DNA of 64,000 bases from Salvator merianae (lineage: Eukaryota > Chordata > Lepidosauria > Squamata > Teiidae), in contig QVOM02000025.1 in assembly GCA_003586115.2 (NCBI GenBank), positions 44,002,522 through 44,066,521 on the forward strand. Reading direction: 5' to 3'. A model generated the notes under the pieces. The model saw only the letters and a list, made by a program, of their open reading frames with translations. It was not told where the DNA came from and made no database searches. Below are positions 10,735-22,850 of this stretch, piece after piece (the first letter of the stretch is position 1; the number at the start of each line of letters is the position of its first letter). The position numbers were made by a program, and so were the translations under genes.

Positions 10735-10925
10735 AGAGAGCTGAAAACTTAAAAGTATGCCCCACGTGCTTGTTCAACAGAGCAAAAGTCTTACAGTTCC
10801 GAATGCATAAAGGGTTCTCTGCCCCTTTTCACACCCCGGCCAAAACTCCTCCCACCACTGTAAATGATTGGATGGCACAACCTGTCAATCAGCTCCCTTG
10901 CTATTGGTCTCGCTTTCAATGATAT
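10735..10925. other. CCAAT-box cluster, origin unknown
   Basis: The segment contains CCACGTG (an E-box), CACCCCGGCC and CTCCTCCCACC, followed by TGATTGGATGG, GTCAATCAGC and GCTATTGGTC, three CCAAT-type boxes on either strand within 60 bases. The layout resembles a proximal promoter or an LTR U3. No transcript or gene can be tied to it from sequence. Confidence 0.3.
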
Positions 10926-12114
10926 CACCCTATTCAGCTTTTCGGACATATTTTATTCCACTGTGTATTTTTTCCTAAAGTGTTTACTGATGAAATTACC
11001 AAAGTAGCCCTGCACAAAGTCTATCTATGTGACAAATGCCTCAAACAGTGCTAGCTATTGTCTTGTAGTCAAGATCCTTAAACGCAGTCCTGCACAAAAA
11101 TGGAAACTAAGTGAAGCTGAAATCAGTGCAGAAAATTGGATTGTTTTGTGACAAAGGTCCTTGAGTATGTTTCCGCACAAAACTGCAAACAGAATGACAA
11201 CACCATAACAAAAAAAGGGACAGCTGAAGGGCTGGGGTTCCTGCATCATTGTGAATGATTGATTCCCTCTGCAAGAGGAAAAATTGAACTCTCCCCTGGA
11301 ATATCTTGGTCCTGCCTCTGTCAATCTGCAGTATAGCTAGACTTAAAAATACCCTGCTGTGTAGGAAGCAATGAGCTTTCCATACGGGAAAACGCACTCT
11401 GCAAAAATGTTGATTCCACAAGGAATACTTCACATTTGACACTCATTCCTGTGATTTCATTGCAGCTGATTCTGATTTAATGGACAGTAAAACTTTTGTG
11501 TATGATTATGCACAATTAGGTCTTTTAGTTAGTTACTTGATACATTTATTCACTTTTTGCCTTCTTTCTCGTCAGTCTTGATGTGTTTACAGAGCTGGAC
11601 ACTGAGGAGGAGCTCCATATACCTCCTCCCCAAATCTTTGTACTAAGTGGTGCTTTTATTTTTCCTGGAGCTATAAAACTGTGAAATTTTACTAAGTAGA
11701 ATACAGTGGCCCCTCTCTCCTCCAACTGCCGCAAGAAAACTGTGAACCATTTTGTCTGAGGGTAGTGGAGAAGAGAAGGCAGGCTGGGGATCTTTATCCT
11801 GTATTTATGATTATTTTATTGTTGACCAGCGCTAAGAACTTCCGGTATAGGGTGGATATAGATATAGTTTGAATATTGGGACTCAGGGTTTCAAGTTTTT
11901 ATGTTCCCCCTTGGAAGTTATTTTGGGTGGATATCAACTTCCGTGTCTTTCTATGTCTGTAACACAGTTCATTATGCTCCGTGGCCTATTTTATTTTTGA
12001 CCTATGAAGCGGTTTGTCTTCACGTTCAGCCAGTGAGTTTGACTGACAAGTAAAAACTGGAATCTGCTACAGCCTACTTAAAACTTAGCACTCCTATAAT
12101 ACTTCTCCACATTA

Positions 12115-12250
12115 TGCATCCAGGATAAACAGCCATTGATAACCTGTCTGAATTTGTCTAATCTCATCTTAATCCCTTTTTAAACAGATATTTGATTTAT
12201 CTGGGTGTTTTTAATCTGTTTGAAGAATATCCAGGTCTTGCTCTATTCTG
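12115..12250. mobile_element. Decayed CR1-like fragment
   Basis: CAGCCATTGATAACCTGTCT followed by GAATTTGTCTAATCTCATCT resembles the 'cctccatgaatttgtctaatcccc' stretch of CR1-like repeats. It is short, old and without termini. Confidence 0.4.
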
Positions 12251-12490
12251 TTCTTTCCTCTTGCACAGCACTTTTTGCTGGTTCACATGCGGAAGTGTTC
12301 CATCAACTTTAGAGGCAGAGCCTTACGAAGTGTCTAACTTCAAGAAGTACTGAATAGCAGCAAAGCTGGTTCAAATTTTGTGGACTGCTGACTGAAGTCA
12401 GGAATTTTGTACAGCTCTGCATTGAAGATATCTACTGAACAATAATCAGGAAGAGCATTTTGTTTATTGCATTGTGAATGCCTTGACATA

Positions 12491-12951
12491 GGGCCTGTTC
12501 ACACTTGCCAGCATAAAAAGGTATAATCATTCCATTCTACACTGGAATAAACCCAGCAGTGTGGTGGCCATCTGCACTGTGAGGGCTGGAACAGCCCCAG
12601 TCTGGACTTCCAACACTTGCAGTGTGGATGCTGGTCGGCCCATCATGGCAGCGGTTATAGAAATATCTGGCTACTGCCATGGCAGCCGGGAATGTGGCAC
12701 ACTACTGTTGAGCTGCAGCTGCAGCTGAACCACAGCCTGCTGCATTTGTACCGGGAAGCAGGTGCAAACACTTCTGATTGGGAGCAGTCCAGCTGCTCCT
12801 GGTCAAACTGTGAACAGAAATTTAGTTGTCCGCAGCTAGTAGTGCTTGGGCATCTGCAGATGCTTCCAGATGCTGGGTCCTCTGCAGAGTGTGGATGCAC
12901 TTTGCTAGTGAACGTGCAGATGCTCACCAGCAATTGAGTGTGAACAGGCCC
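12491..12951. mobile_element. 461-bp MITE with GGGCCTGTTCACACT termini
   Basis: The left end GGGCCTGTTCACACTTGCC is inverted on the right as CAATTGAGTGTGAACAGGCCC. The flanking triplets are ATA and TTA, a near-match to a 3-bp duplication. The interior is more GC-rich than the flanking intron. Open frames of about 100 codons on both strands lie wholly inside it and are by-products of its composition. Confidence 0.7.
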
Positions 12952-13221
12952 TTAATCTCAAATTATGATGAGCTGTGCGAACCTAGCCATTGTATTTGAA
13001 TATTTTCAATATAATTGATATTAATCAACCAGGAAGTTTATCTATGTTATGCTAAACTAGCTCGTAGAGTGGAAACAGAGACGAGCAACAATCTGTTCCC
13101 TGGCAGTCTTCTTAGAGGGGTTTGTAAGGCTCCCTTTTTTGGCTGATGATCAGGGTGAAAAAAGTAAGAAGAAAAAAGCACCAATAAGAGATGTATTTTG
13201 TAACTAAAGTGTGAACATCAT

Positions 13222-13490
13222 AGGTCATAGAATGAAGATTCAGAAGGCAGATCAAAGGTAATCTAGTTCACTCTCCTACTAGCTCAGGAAATTCACTTTT
13301 TATTGTATCCCTAATAGGCAACATTATATGCCTTTTTCAAATCTGAGTCTGCAGTCATCTGAGATAGTCTGTTCACTGTCAAAGAGCTTGTATTATCAGT
13401 AAGTTCTTCCTAACGTTTAATCCAAATCCTCTTCCTGTAAATTGAATCCATTGGCTCCAGTACAATCGTGTCAAATAGCTGAAAAGTTTT
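13222..13490. mobile_element. Decayed CR1-like LINE 3' region
   Basis: TAGGTCATAGAATGAAGATT then CACTGTCAAAGAGCTTGTAT, AAGTTCTTCCTAACGTTTAA and TTGAATCCATTGGCTCCAGT follow the order of a familiar CR1/L2-like amniote repeat. It has no open frame. Confidence 0.5.
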
Positions 13491-14958
13491 ATCCCCTCCC
13501 ATCCTTGCTATTCACGCAAACGTTTATTTTTGAGAGATGGTTTTGCTTTTCTGCTAAATGATTCCATCCGGCACCCAGGGGGAAGAATATACAACCTTAT
13601 TAGGTGTGTGTGAGACAAATGTGGGTCTGTATATGTGTGTTGAACTAAAAGTATTTCGAGGATTGTATTTTGCATATTTTGAGTAACTGCTGTTCCAGGA
13701 TAAAAACATGAATACCTGAGCTTAAAAGGCTATCTAACAGCTGAAGGAGTTCTGCTGGGATTTAACCATTTTAAAGAAACAAGTTTTATCACTGGTGTTC
13801 TGGAATGATATACCAGATAATGGGATTATGTTTTGACAGCTGTTTCAAACTTTAGATTTCTGTCTAAAAGAAATGAAGAAAACATAGAGGCAATATAGGT
13901 AAAATTTAGTGTATGGGAGTAGAGCATGTGAGAAAATTGAAGATTTTAATTCATAATTATGTTAAATTACCTAAATATTCTAAATACTGGGTAGGGCACC
14001 CTAATCCAAACAGCCTTTTTTGTTGTTGTTGTTGCCCTTTTGTGTGGTTTGGACAATTGAATCATTTGAGCCACAAAGCTGGTAGACAGGAATTTGACAT
14101 GATGCAAGGGTTGGTTTTAACAAGGGTAGGTTGCATCAAGACAGTTGCGTGGACTGCTTATAAGTGCTCCATGTTTTGAGCAGGCTACAGCTACATTTGC
14201 ACCATAGTCCACTCCAATGCCCTGTCCTGTTTGGCCTCCCAATAGACCATTCCAAAGGTGTTCTGCTAGCCCAGTGAACTCAGACTTATCTGTCATCCAT
14301 AATCAAATCTAAATATATCTAACTGAGCTGTTTCCTATGGTGTTAGCTCATATGATCTGCGTTCTGGTGTGTAAACTGTCTTAACCTGTTATGAAACAAA
14401 ATTTATTTCAGTATTCATTTCTACAGAATATTAGAACTAATACATTTCTGATAAGTAGAATCACCAAAACCAGAGCTTTAGATTATCCCATGGCTTGGGT
14501 TATCGCCCAAACCATAAAATAACATTTCCTGCCACTCTTTATTTTTCTTGGCACCCTTCACAACTCTATCTACAAAGCACTCGGCAACCTTCTCCTCCTC
14601 CACTTCTCTGGTACTCTTTTTCATTTCTTACTTAGCCAGAGAACAGATGTAAGGAAGTGAAAAGAAGCATGCTCATACATGATATGCTGAGTGTAGCAGG
14701 GCATGTAGATTGACATGGGATGATGAGGGACTGACAGAGTGAGTACTTGAGGTGTTAAAGGAGACAGAGGGTTTTTTCTACTTGAATTATCTCAGTGTTT
14801 TTTTAAAAAATGCTGTATTTATGTTTCTTATGAAGTTCAAATAAAGTGATCAGATACAAGTGTGCCCATCTCTAGTTGAGATTGCTTCCAAATATTGTAA
14901 TTGATGTAATTGAACTGTAATTTAAATAAAGATGATTAAAATGACCTTTGTAATTTAA

Positions 14959-15504
14959 GGCCGTTTCCACATGTACCCTTGTTCTGGTTCAACAAGAGTA
15001 CTACTGGCCTCCCTTCCACACTACTCGTGTGGTGTAAGGAAGGCCTCAACCTTATTGGTACCCTCCATTCTCACAGGACGGAGTATAGACCAGAATAGAC
15101 TGAAGTAGGTGGCTTAAAATGGTCTGGTTTACTGGTAGAACTCTTTAAAGACTTTTTAAAAGAGTTTACTGGTATATTAGTAATGAGAAACTGGATCATG
15201 GAGGTGATGTGAAAGGTGCAGAGGTCCCATTTGTGTGACCCAACAAGACACAATGCTGAAATAGGTTCCCTGGGGTTTCTGAGACCAGAAACTTTCATTT
15301 CTGGCCATGGGAGCCTTTGGAGCCAGGATCGAAACCGGCAAGAGCTTTGGAGCCAGTGTGGGGGCTGGACCAGAACAGTCATCCCAATGCAGACGGCCTT
15401 GTTCTAGTCCAGAGACAGATTCATCTACACCTGACGGATTCCTTGGATTGGATCAGTGTGGCATGCTCTGATCCAGTTCACTGAAGGTAAGTGCAGAAAT
15501 GGCC
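14959..15504. mobile_element. 546-bp DNA transposon relic, TAA duplication
   Basis: The left end GGCCGTTTCCACAT and right end GTGCAGAAATGGCC are imperfect inverted repeats of the GGCCCTTTCTGCAC family. TAA occurs at 14956-14958 and again at 15505-15507. The interior is GC-richer than the flanks and contains GGACTGG/CCAGTC-type inverted words. It carries no transposase. Interior phrases recur in the elements at 16020 and 30559, suggesting a long non-autonomous subfamily. Confidence 0.75.
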
Positions 15505-16019
15505 TAAGTTTGAAACTGAAGAACTCAGGAATCCAATACACCTTTTCTGTGTTACTCTTACTGCAGCGTTTGATCTGCAGGCAGCAAGTTAGCCTAAATA
15601 GCATAGGAGAATTTCTGGAAGTGAAGCAGAGGAGCAAACTGGTCTTCCAAATTTGAGACAGAAACTACTGATTTTTGTATGAAAAAGGGGAAATCTTTTC
15701 ATTTTGCACAAGAGTGAGTCTAGATACCAATAGAGGTCACTTCTTGGTGACACCCCAAAAGAGTCACACCCTGAGTAGGTATCCAAATCCCTGATGATGC
15801 TTCATTGAAGGAAGAACAGGATTTTTCACTCTCATGATGCCTTGTCCTCTTGATTTGGGTTGCAGTTTAGCTACTCAAGCCAAATAGAGAGGAGATACAC
15901 AGTTCAACTGCCTAGCATAGATGCTGAACATTCAACTGTAACATACACGCACCTGGCATCCCTAAGCTAATTTGGGGAGGGGTTATATGTTTTGTGTTCT
16001 CCACCAGCAATTGTACTAA

Positions 16020-16458
16020 GGACTCCCCTTCTGCACATAGGTGCAGATTACAGAAGACCCTGCCCACCACTGGCATGCTCTGTCTGCACAGGATAGAGTG
16101 TGATCCAGATCAAAAGTCTTCTGGTCTGGACCACTGGGAAACCTTGATATTGAGGTCTACTGGCATACTAGCAGGGCCTAATCTGGATCATGTAAATGTG
16201 CACAAGATACATGCCTCTCTGTTCTGGTTTAGAGAGGGACCTGTGCCACTGAAATGTGTCCCCTAGGGACTCCAAGGCCAGGACTTTTTGTTCCTGGCTG
16301 CCAGAGCTTATGAAGGCTGGCTCCAAAGTTAGTCAGGAACATGCAGTCTCCATGCAGATGGCACTGTTCCTGCCTGAGGGCAGTCCGTCCAGTTGTGGAA
16401 TGGATTGCCTGATCCAGACCGCATTGATCAGATAGCTAAGCTAAAAGCAGAAAGGCAC
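16020..16458. mobile_element. Related long MITE, TAA duplication
   Basis: The left end GGACTCCCCTTCTGCACATAG and the right end AGCAGAAAGGC with three further bases are degraded members of the same terminal family. Both sides carry TAA (16017-16019, 16459-16461). The interior has GATCCAGATC and GGTCTGGACC words like those of other long copies. Confidence 0.6.
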
Positions 16459-16962
16459 TAAAAATACATTTTATAGGATTTATTACAGTGCAATCAAGAT
16501 TGACCTCGTGTGCCTACCTAGATAAAATAATTGGCCATGACCACTTTTCTGCTGTGAACAAATAAGTATTTGCACCCTTTAAAGAAAATGAAACAGAATA
16601 TGACATTCTGTGCAGATTGCTGGCATCAGAAGTATTTTTTGACATTCAGAGCTCATAGGCATTGATTTGTGGAGGGTGATTAGTATCTTGGCAGGTTTTT
16701 TATTGGCCTTGGGAAGATTTTTTTATCTGACATTCTAGGCCAATTAATGTGATGGTAGCTTTGGGCTATCTTTATTACCTTCTAGGATGTGAGCAAATTA
16801 CTGAAATTACAAAGAAATGAAAATGCTGAAGTTTTAGTGATTTAGATAAAATTATAGTTGCTGTCTTTTTTGAATCACTGTTTTTTTGTGTATATTTGGC
16901 TGCTAAATTTTGGGTGAACATGGTTTTATGGATGGAGTAGCTGAGAAATCTTTGAATTCTAT

Positions 16963-17352
16963 GGGCCTTTTCACGTTTGTTGCCTAGTGTGGGTGCTCCC
17001 GATCGTGACTAACTGTGGAAAACTAAATTTGACCAGGAGCAGCTAGTCTGCTCCTGGTAAAGTGCATTCCCACACACTTCCTGGGTGTGAACACACGGCC
17101 CCATGCTGTGGCTGTGGCTGTGCCTGCAAGATCACGTCTGCATGCACCTGTATGTGCCTGCATGATCCGTAGCACTTCCGGTTGCCATGGCAGTGGCTGG
17201 ATACTTCCTGACTGCTGTCGTGGTGAGGATCAGGAGCAGGATATTAGCATTCACAGTGCTGGTATTCCATCCTAGGGCCCACAGTGCAGGGTCTATTCTA
17301 TCTTAGAACAGGATAGTTATCCTGTTCTAATGTGGCAAGTGCGAAACCGCCC
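16963..17352. mobile_element. 390-bp MITE, GGGCCTTTTCAC termini
   Basis: GGGCCTTTTCACGTTTG at the left pairs with GCAAGTGCGAAACCGCCC at the right. The flanking triplets TAT and TGT differ by one base. The interior is GC-richer than the flanks with several CpG dinucleotides, indicating lower age or weaker decay than neighbouring repeats. Confidence 0.6.
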
Positions 17353-17953
17353 TGTGGTTGAATGTTCGTCACTAATATCATTATTAGAGGAAAACTTTTC
17401 TTAACTCAAAAGATTGGAATTGTGAACATAGTGTAGGCATGTTGGGTCTATATGGATCCTTCTCTGGCACCTTCCTCAGTTACAGTTAGGCATAAATGGA
17501 ATCTTCTGTTATAGCCAGTACTGCATAATGTTACCTTCACGTCCACTTGCAGTGAATGAGGGCAGTTTTAATGAGGGGTGTCAGCAATAAAGAAGAAACA
17601 GCTTCCCCCTCTCCTGTTGTTAGGTCTTCCATCAAACACAGAATACCACAGTAAGATGGAATAAAAGGCTTATTTCAAACCCAACTGCAGTAGGTGAGTG
17701 GTTTGGGGGATCCTGACTACTGTGGATTAAAAAACTCTCACTGTCCTATCCTTAGCCATAATTCTTGCTTCAAAAGTAACATCCTTGCCTGAAAGGAACT
17801 TGAAGTTGACCTACAATAGAAAGCTTTTTTCAGGTCTAGCACTGCCTTTTTAGTAGCAACAAAGCATCTCAAAAAATGCCTTACAAACTGCAGTATGTGA
17901 TCTCATGTTCTTATTCTGTCTGTAACCCACCTTTTGTAGACTAAAATGTTCAT

Positions 17954-17964
17954 GGGGGGGGGGG
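17954..17964 (+). repeat. G11 homopolymer
   Basis: Run of eleven guanines. It is a likely length-variable and sequencing-sensitive site. Confidence 0.9.
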
Positions 17965-18063
17965 CAAATTGGCATGTAAACAATCTCACCTGAAAATCAT
18001 CTCTAAGGCTAAAAATGCAGTAAAAAATAAATACATTTGAGGCAGCTTAGAGATGGTAGAAAC

Positions 18064-18447
18064 AGCAAAAAAAGCATCGCTGAGACATCTTATTGAAAGC
18101 TCTGAGGTGGGATTGCTCACACCACCAGTCTGCCCCTCTCCCTCTCATGAACATCTTGTGCTAGAAATGGTGGATTAAAGAAGGTTGGAGACACAAGGGC
18201 CACACACACTATGGCCCTTTCTGCACTTGGCCTTATTGTGGATTATATCCTGGAATAGGGACCTGCCATCCACATGCTAGTGAAAACTATGAAAGGTCTT
18301 GCTCAGGGCCTACCTTAGTCTGCACTAGCATGCAGATGGCAGGTCCCTATTCTGAGATATAATCCTGAATAAGGTCCAGTGCAGAAAGGGCCATAATCTC
18401 TGAGGTGCCTCTGAGCCCCCCCTTTTGTTATGTCTGATCACAGCCTT
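18064..18447. mobile_element. GGCTGTGATCAGAC-family MITE interrupted by a 180-bp MITE
   Basis: The element begins within CAAAAAAAGCATCGCTGAGAC, continues with GAGGTGGGATTGCTCACACC, and ends TTATGTCTGATCACAGCC before TTA. It is split at 18213-18392 by the 180-bp palindromic MITE. Removing that insert restores the order seen in the uninterrupted copies at 18555 and 21645. The left terminus is eroded. Confidence 0.75.
18213..18392. mobile_element. 180-bp palindromic MITE, copy 2 (nested)
   Basis: Begins GGCCCTTTCTGCACTTGG and ends CCAGTGCAGAAAGGGCC, the same length and palindromic plan as copy 1. It sits inside a GGCTGTGATCAGAC-family element. The flanking triplets are TAT and ATA, so the 3-bp duplication is not exact here. 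Confidence 0.85.
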
Positions 18448-18551
18448 AGAGGTGGTTCTGAGGTGGGATTGTCATTTGTCTGTTCCTCCTCTGTCATGAG
18501 CTTTGTAGGCTAGAAAAGGTGAATAAAAGACGGAATGAGAACTAATGTCTC
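18448..18551. mobile_element. Partial GGCTGTGATCAGAC-family copy
   Basis: GAGGTGGTTCTGAGGTGGGATT then GGCTAGAAAAGGTGAATAAA reproduce the central part of the family consensus without termini. It lies directly between two fuller copies, forming a run of three related pieces. Confidence 0.6.
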
Positions 18552-18554
18552 TAA

Positions 18555-18769
18555 GGCTGTGATCAGACACAACAAAAAAAAGCATCTCTGAGGTGGCTCC
18601 AAGATGGCTTCGAGGTGGGATTGTTCACACATCAGTCTGTCCCTCCCCTTTCTCATGAATATTCTATGCTAGAAAAGGTGAATTAGAGGAGACTTCGGGA
18701 CACGAATGCCACACACTGTCTCTGTGAGGCACCTCCAAGTCATCCCTTTTGTTATGTCTGAACACAGCC
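18555..18769. mobile_element. 215-bp GGCTGTGATCAGAC MITE, TAA duplication
   Basis: The left end GGCTGTGATCAGACACAAC pairs with the right end GTTATGTCTGAACACAGCC. TAA is present at 18552-18554 and 18770-18772. There is no coding capacity. With the TTA-flanked copy at 21645, this supports a PIF/Harbinger-like family distinct from the 180-bp one. Confidence 0.82.
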
Positions 18770-20202
18770 TAAGACACTTCTGAACTCATTTGTGTTGTGT
18801 TATCATAGGCTTGGCTTCCTCAGAAGAGCTTTTTTCCCCTATATGTCAATGCAGCTATGGGAGAGTGGAAGACTGATGTTTAATAAGAGTATGATCTCTT
18901 CTTCCAAAGCTGTGATGTGCTTATAGAAACAGCAGACAGACCCCATGGCGCATTAATCTTGAAAAAAATCTTCAAAATAGAACTCTTTTTTAAAAAAAAG
19001 TAGCATTTAGCCTTGTGTATAACGTGTGGGATGTAGAATGTTTTGTGTGTTTAGAGTTTCTCAGTGTGCCCCCAGCTGAAAAAAGTTCAGCCATCAGACT
19101 TGTTCTCCATTTTTATATTGAAGAAAGTTATGTATATTTCTAAGATGTAGTGAATGGTGATGGAGAAAGGCTATTGTAACAAGCAGCCGGTTGATAGTCT
19201 TCTATTTGTTCGTATTTACAAAGAGTCCATTTCAGTGTGCTTCAACTCTTCTGGGCAATGATTGCTATACATCGTATACATTTATTTGTTTGAGTATAAT
19301 GGAACATTCACCCCTGTCTTTCCATATAGTCATCGGCTCAGCTCTATATTTGAACCACACTCTGCTTGCACAATCAATCAATTTAATTTGTGTGCCTTTC
19401 TTGCTTTCAGATATGCTTAATGAGCCCAGTTTTCACAGTTTCGTAAGCTTGTGTTTACACTGAATAATTAGATTCTTGATTTCCGTTTTTTCCCAGAGAG
19501 AGCTGTTAGCTGTTTCTCTTCCATTTGCTTATACAGTAGTTTTACACTTTTTAACTAGACCTATTTATAGGTTGGTCAGACATTCCCTAATATCCTTGTG
19601 ATTCTCAGAGAAGGGTTATTACTTACATCAAAGAATTAACTCTGTTCTGAATATCTTTTTGCTATGTATTGATTTTGTGTTATCACAATTTATTACAAAG
19701 GAGCTTTGCATAGGTCAATGAGTACAGAAGAAATTTACAGTATAGGATCTGAATCTGAAATCTCACCTACATTGAGGCTTTCCAAAATGCTATTTTGTTT
19801 TGTGGTGGAAGCTAACATACATCTGCAGTTTATAGTCACATGATGTGTGTTATTTATTTGATTCACTTCTAGATTTAGTCAGAAAGAATCCCACTAGTTC
19901 AGCAACCCATACTTGCAGATTTCGATTCTGACCTGGAACAAGCATTCTGGGCCAGGAATGTGGTGGGTAGCGTGGAGTGTGCCGGTAGATGTTTGGACAA
20001 CAGGCCTGCTCGAAGATGGGGAGCAAAGGTTTCCCAACCTCAAGTTGCAGGCTAAGAACCTGTCCTCATGACCTCAGGACTGTGTTCTGGAGACTGGCGA
20101 AACGTTACTGGGCTCTAGAATGAGGCATAGGCCATTTCCACCTCTTTATTGTGGCTTCTGGAACTGAGATCCACCCTGATCTGAGCTGGAGACCACTTTA
20201 AT

Positions 20203-20318
20203 GTGGGTCAGACATGGTGGCCAGCGTGTTCCCCAGGCTGCCATTGGTGTGTGCAGCCTACAGTCCCAGCATATAACTGGTCTCCTGGGGAGCACACTGG
20301 CCACCATGTCTGATCCAC
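20203..20318. repeat. Inverted repeat, about 36-bp arms
   Basis: GTGGGTCAGACATGGTGGCC on the left pairs with GGCCACCATGTCTGATCCAC on the right, and pairing continues inward through the CCCCAGG/CCTGGGG words. About 42 bases form the spacer. It lies inside a GC-richer block (about 19920-20340) that may be one larger DNA transposon whose ends I cannot fix. Confidence 0.7.
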
Positions 20319-20589
20319 TTTAAAATAATCACCTGCTTTGGATGTTACCATAATGTCCGAATTGATATCCGTGGCAAATCCACAAGCAGAATAGAATAGG
20401 AATTCTGAAGTTCTTATTTTCCTTGTTCTCATTCCTTAGCCTCTGGTTTTGAGAGATTTCTCTTTCTCTTGTCTTCCTCTGTGCTATACTGGGGAGAAAG
20501 ACTAATTGAAAATATTTTCAGGATCTCTTTTAAAAGATCTTTGCTGACAAATACATCAAAATTGAGTTGGTTCCCTGTCAGAATAGTTA

Positions 20590-20660
20590 CTTGAATTTAT
20601 ATTCTGCTCTTACCCAAAGATTCAGGGTACAACAGCTTTAATTTAAGTTTACTGCTTGCT
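20590..20660. repeat. Fragment of common squamate repeat
   Basis: TTTATATTCTGCTCTTACCC then AAAGATTCAGGGTACAACAG is a degraded version of the 'tattctgcccttcccccaag..tcagggtggc' phrase of an abundant squamate repeat. Confidence 0.4.
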
Positions 20661-21274
20661 CAATTAACTGTGACAATGTGCAATAGTCCTATTGTAACTT
20701 ATTAAAAATCATCTAACAACATTCCAAATTCAAATACAAATGTATAATCAAATAGTATGATTACATAGCAGCTGTCCATTTTTGAATGCTGACCAAGAAT
20801 ATGAAATTAAAACTGTTGTTGAATTTTAATGTTATGAACAACTTCACATCTCTCTTAAGTACACACCTATGAAATTCAATAATATACAAAAATAAACAAC
20901 TCCTAACAAAAGTAGTAGTATCCATACTGCCACAAGAAGGCTAAAATTGTGTGAGCTACATTGTTTTCTGTTTTAATTTGATCAACATGAATACTATATT
21001 GTAATAATTAAACTCATCTCCCTTTGGGAATTTTTAAAAGGCAACAAATCAGTTAAATTAAATGTGACTATTTGAGAGCAGAAAAGGGTTTGTTCCTTCC
21101 TCTGAGTTATCAGTAAGGTGGTGGTAGGCAATTTCAGCAGACAGTATGCCTTGGTTCAACCTGTTTTAACCAGCTGGAGGCAGGTGGGATGAAAGTGCAG
21201 ACTTTCTGCTGCTACCCTATAGACATTGTGATGCCTGCAAGCTAGTACTTGCAGCCTAGACTTTTAGTATTCAC

Positions 21275-21335
21275 ATTTTAATCCTGCCCTACACCCTGAG
21301 TTTCAGCGTAGATCAGTGTGTTACAATATAGGAAA
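21275..21335. repeat. Fragment of common squamate repeat
   Basis: TTTTAATCCTGCCCTACACC then CTGAGTTTCAGCGTAG is another degraded copy of the same phrase as at 7395 and 20590. Confidence 0.35.
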
Positions 21336-21644
21336 AGAAAGTAAGTAGAAATAAATCTAAAATAGGGTAAAATCTCTAACTAAAACTGTAATACACTGCA
21401 AACAAGGAAGAGCGGAAGGAAAGATACTGAAAGACAAGGTTGGTTCTTCACCTGAACTATATAATGATAGTGAGAAGGCCTACCAACTTATAGCCAACGC
21501 AAAATTAGAACCTGGCACATGCCTCTTTCCCAGCTGCTCAATAACTGATTGAAACAGAGGAAAAGCAAATGTTTCAAGTACTCAGATTGACTGCCACCAC
21601 CCTTCAGGGTCAGTAGTGTTAGCAGCAGCCTGTTTGAGCACTTA

Positions 21645-21835
21645 GGCTGTGATCAGACATAACAAAAGGGGTGCATCAGAGGCACCTCAAAGAAATAGTG
21701 TGTGGCTCTCATGTCCCCAACCTTCTCTAATCCACCTTTTCTAGCATACAATGTTCATGAGAGAGGGAGGGACAGACTGGTGTGTGAACAATCCTGCCTT
21801 CAAACAGTCTCAAGGCCACCTCAGTGATCACAGTC
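21645..21835. mobile_element. 191-bp GGCTGTGATCAGAC MITE, TTA duplication
   Basis: The left end GGCTGTGATCAGACATAAC pairs with the decayed right end TCAGTGATCACAGTC. TTA is present at 21642-21644 and 21836-21838. The copy is uninterrupted and inverted relative to the one at 18064. It therefore provides the empty-site comparison showing where the nested 180-bp element landed there. Confidence 0.8.
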
Positions 21836-22659
21836 TTAGTGTACCTCTTTTCTACCTATCCAGAAGCTCTTTTGGGTGTGTGTAAGACTGTGAATTGGCA
21901 TTTAGAAGATGCTAGGGCTATGGCAACTGGTTCTAATAGAAGGTTCATTTAGAACTGATCCAGTTCTAATGGTTCTGTTTAGAACTGACAACCCCCCCGT
22001 GGTTTGATTAAGCAGTTCAGTTTCAGAACCAAATCTGCGGATCGGTTCTAAGTTGGTTTGACAGTGACTCAATTAGATTTGGTCTTCCTGATCCCATTTG
22101 CGATCTCCTCTCATTGCTTCCATAGTCCCCTTGATTTTTTGCAGTCGGTCTTCCAGGTGGCTGGCCTGGGTCACTGCCAACAGCCATGCTGGACATGTAT
22201 GCAGACTTGGTCAATTGTGGTCAAGCTGCTTGGAAGATAGAGCGCGAAAATGGAAGGGAGCTACAGATGAGATGGGAATGGAAACTGCAGATGTGAAAGA
22301 GTAGTGGGAAGCCTGGAATGTGATGGGCTGAGGCACAATACATTAGGTGTAGACTGCAGTGCAACTGGGATGGGCTATGGTAGGTGGAGAATGTGCTGGA
22401 ATAGGCTGTAACATGTTTTGGAGTGGGTCTCAAGAGGCCAAGAATGCTTTGAGGTAGACAGGCAGGAAAGCGATGTAAGGTTTGCAAACCAGTTTGCAAA
22501 CCACTAGCCCTGTTCATAGAGTTGAATCTGGTAGTTTGAGGTTCAGCTTGATCCAGACTGAACTGTTGTGCATGTATGTACATCCCTGGAGATACCTGGC
22601 TGCTTTCTACCCATCTCAAACATCTGTTGGGCATCTGGAAAAGAAGCATGTCCAATTGC

Positions 22660-22850
22660 TCAACACCGTAACTTGGCCTGTTATTTCTTTTATATCTTTT
22701 TTTATTTTACTCAGACTAAAAATAAAATATACAAAGAGAAAACAAAAATACGATCATGCAACACAAAGAGAAAAAGTAGCAATATCAAAGAAAAAAGAGA
22801 AAAGTGATATTAATAAAAAAGGCTATGTGCATGCACATGTGCGCATGTGT
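22660..22850. other. A/T-rich segment followed by alternating purine-pyrimidine tract
   Basis: An A-rich stretch with AAAATAAAATATAC and AAAGAGAAAAC words leads to GTGCATGCACATGTGCGCAT then GTGTGC at about 22827-22852. The latter alternates purine and pyrimidine almost perfectly. The A-rich part may be retroelement debris, but I cannot name it. An open frame of 153 codons spans it and has no family likeness. Confidence 0.35.

Noticed and set aside
12617..12937. Open frames of about 100 codons on both strands
   Set aside because: Both lie inside the MITE 12491-12951; no protein similarity recognised.
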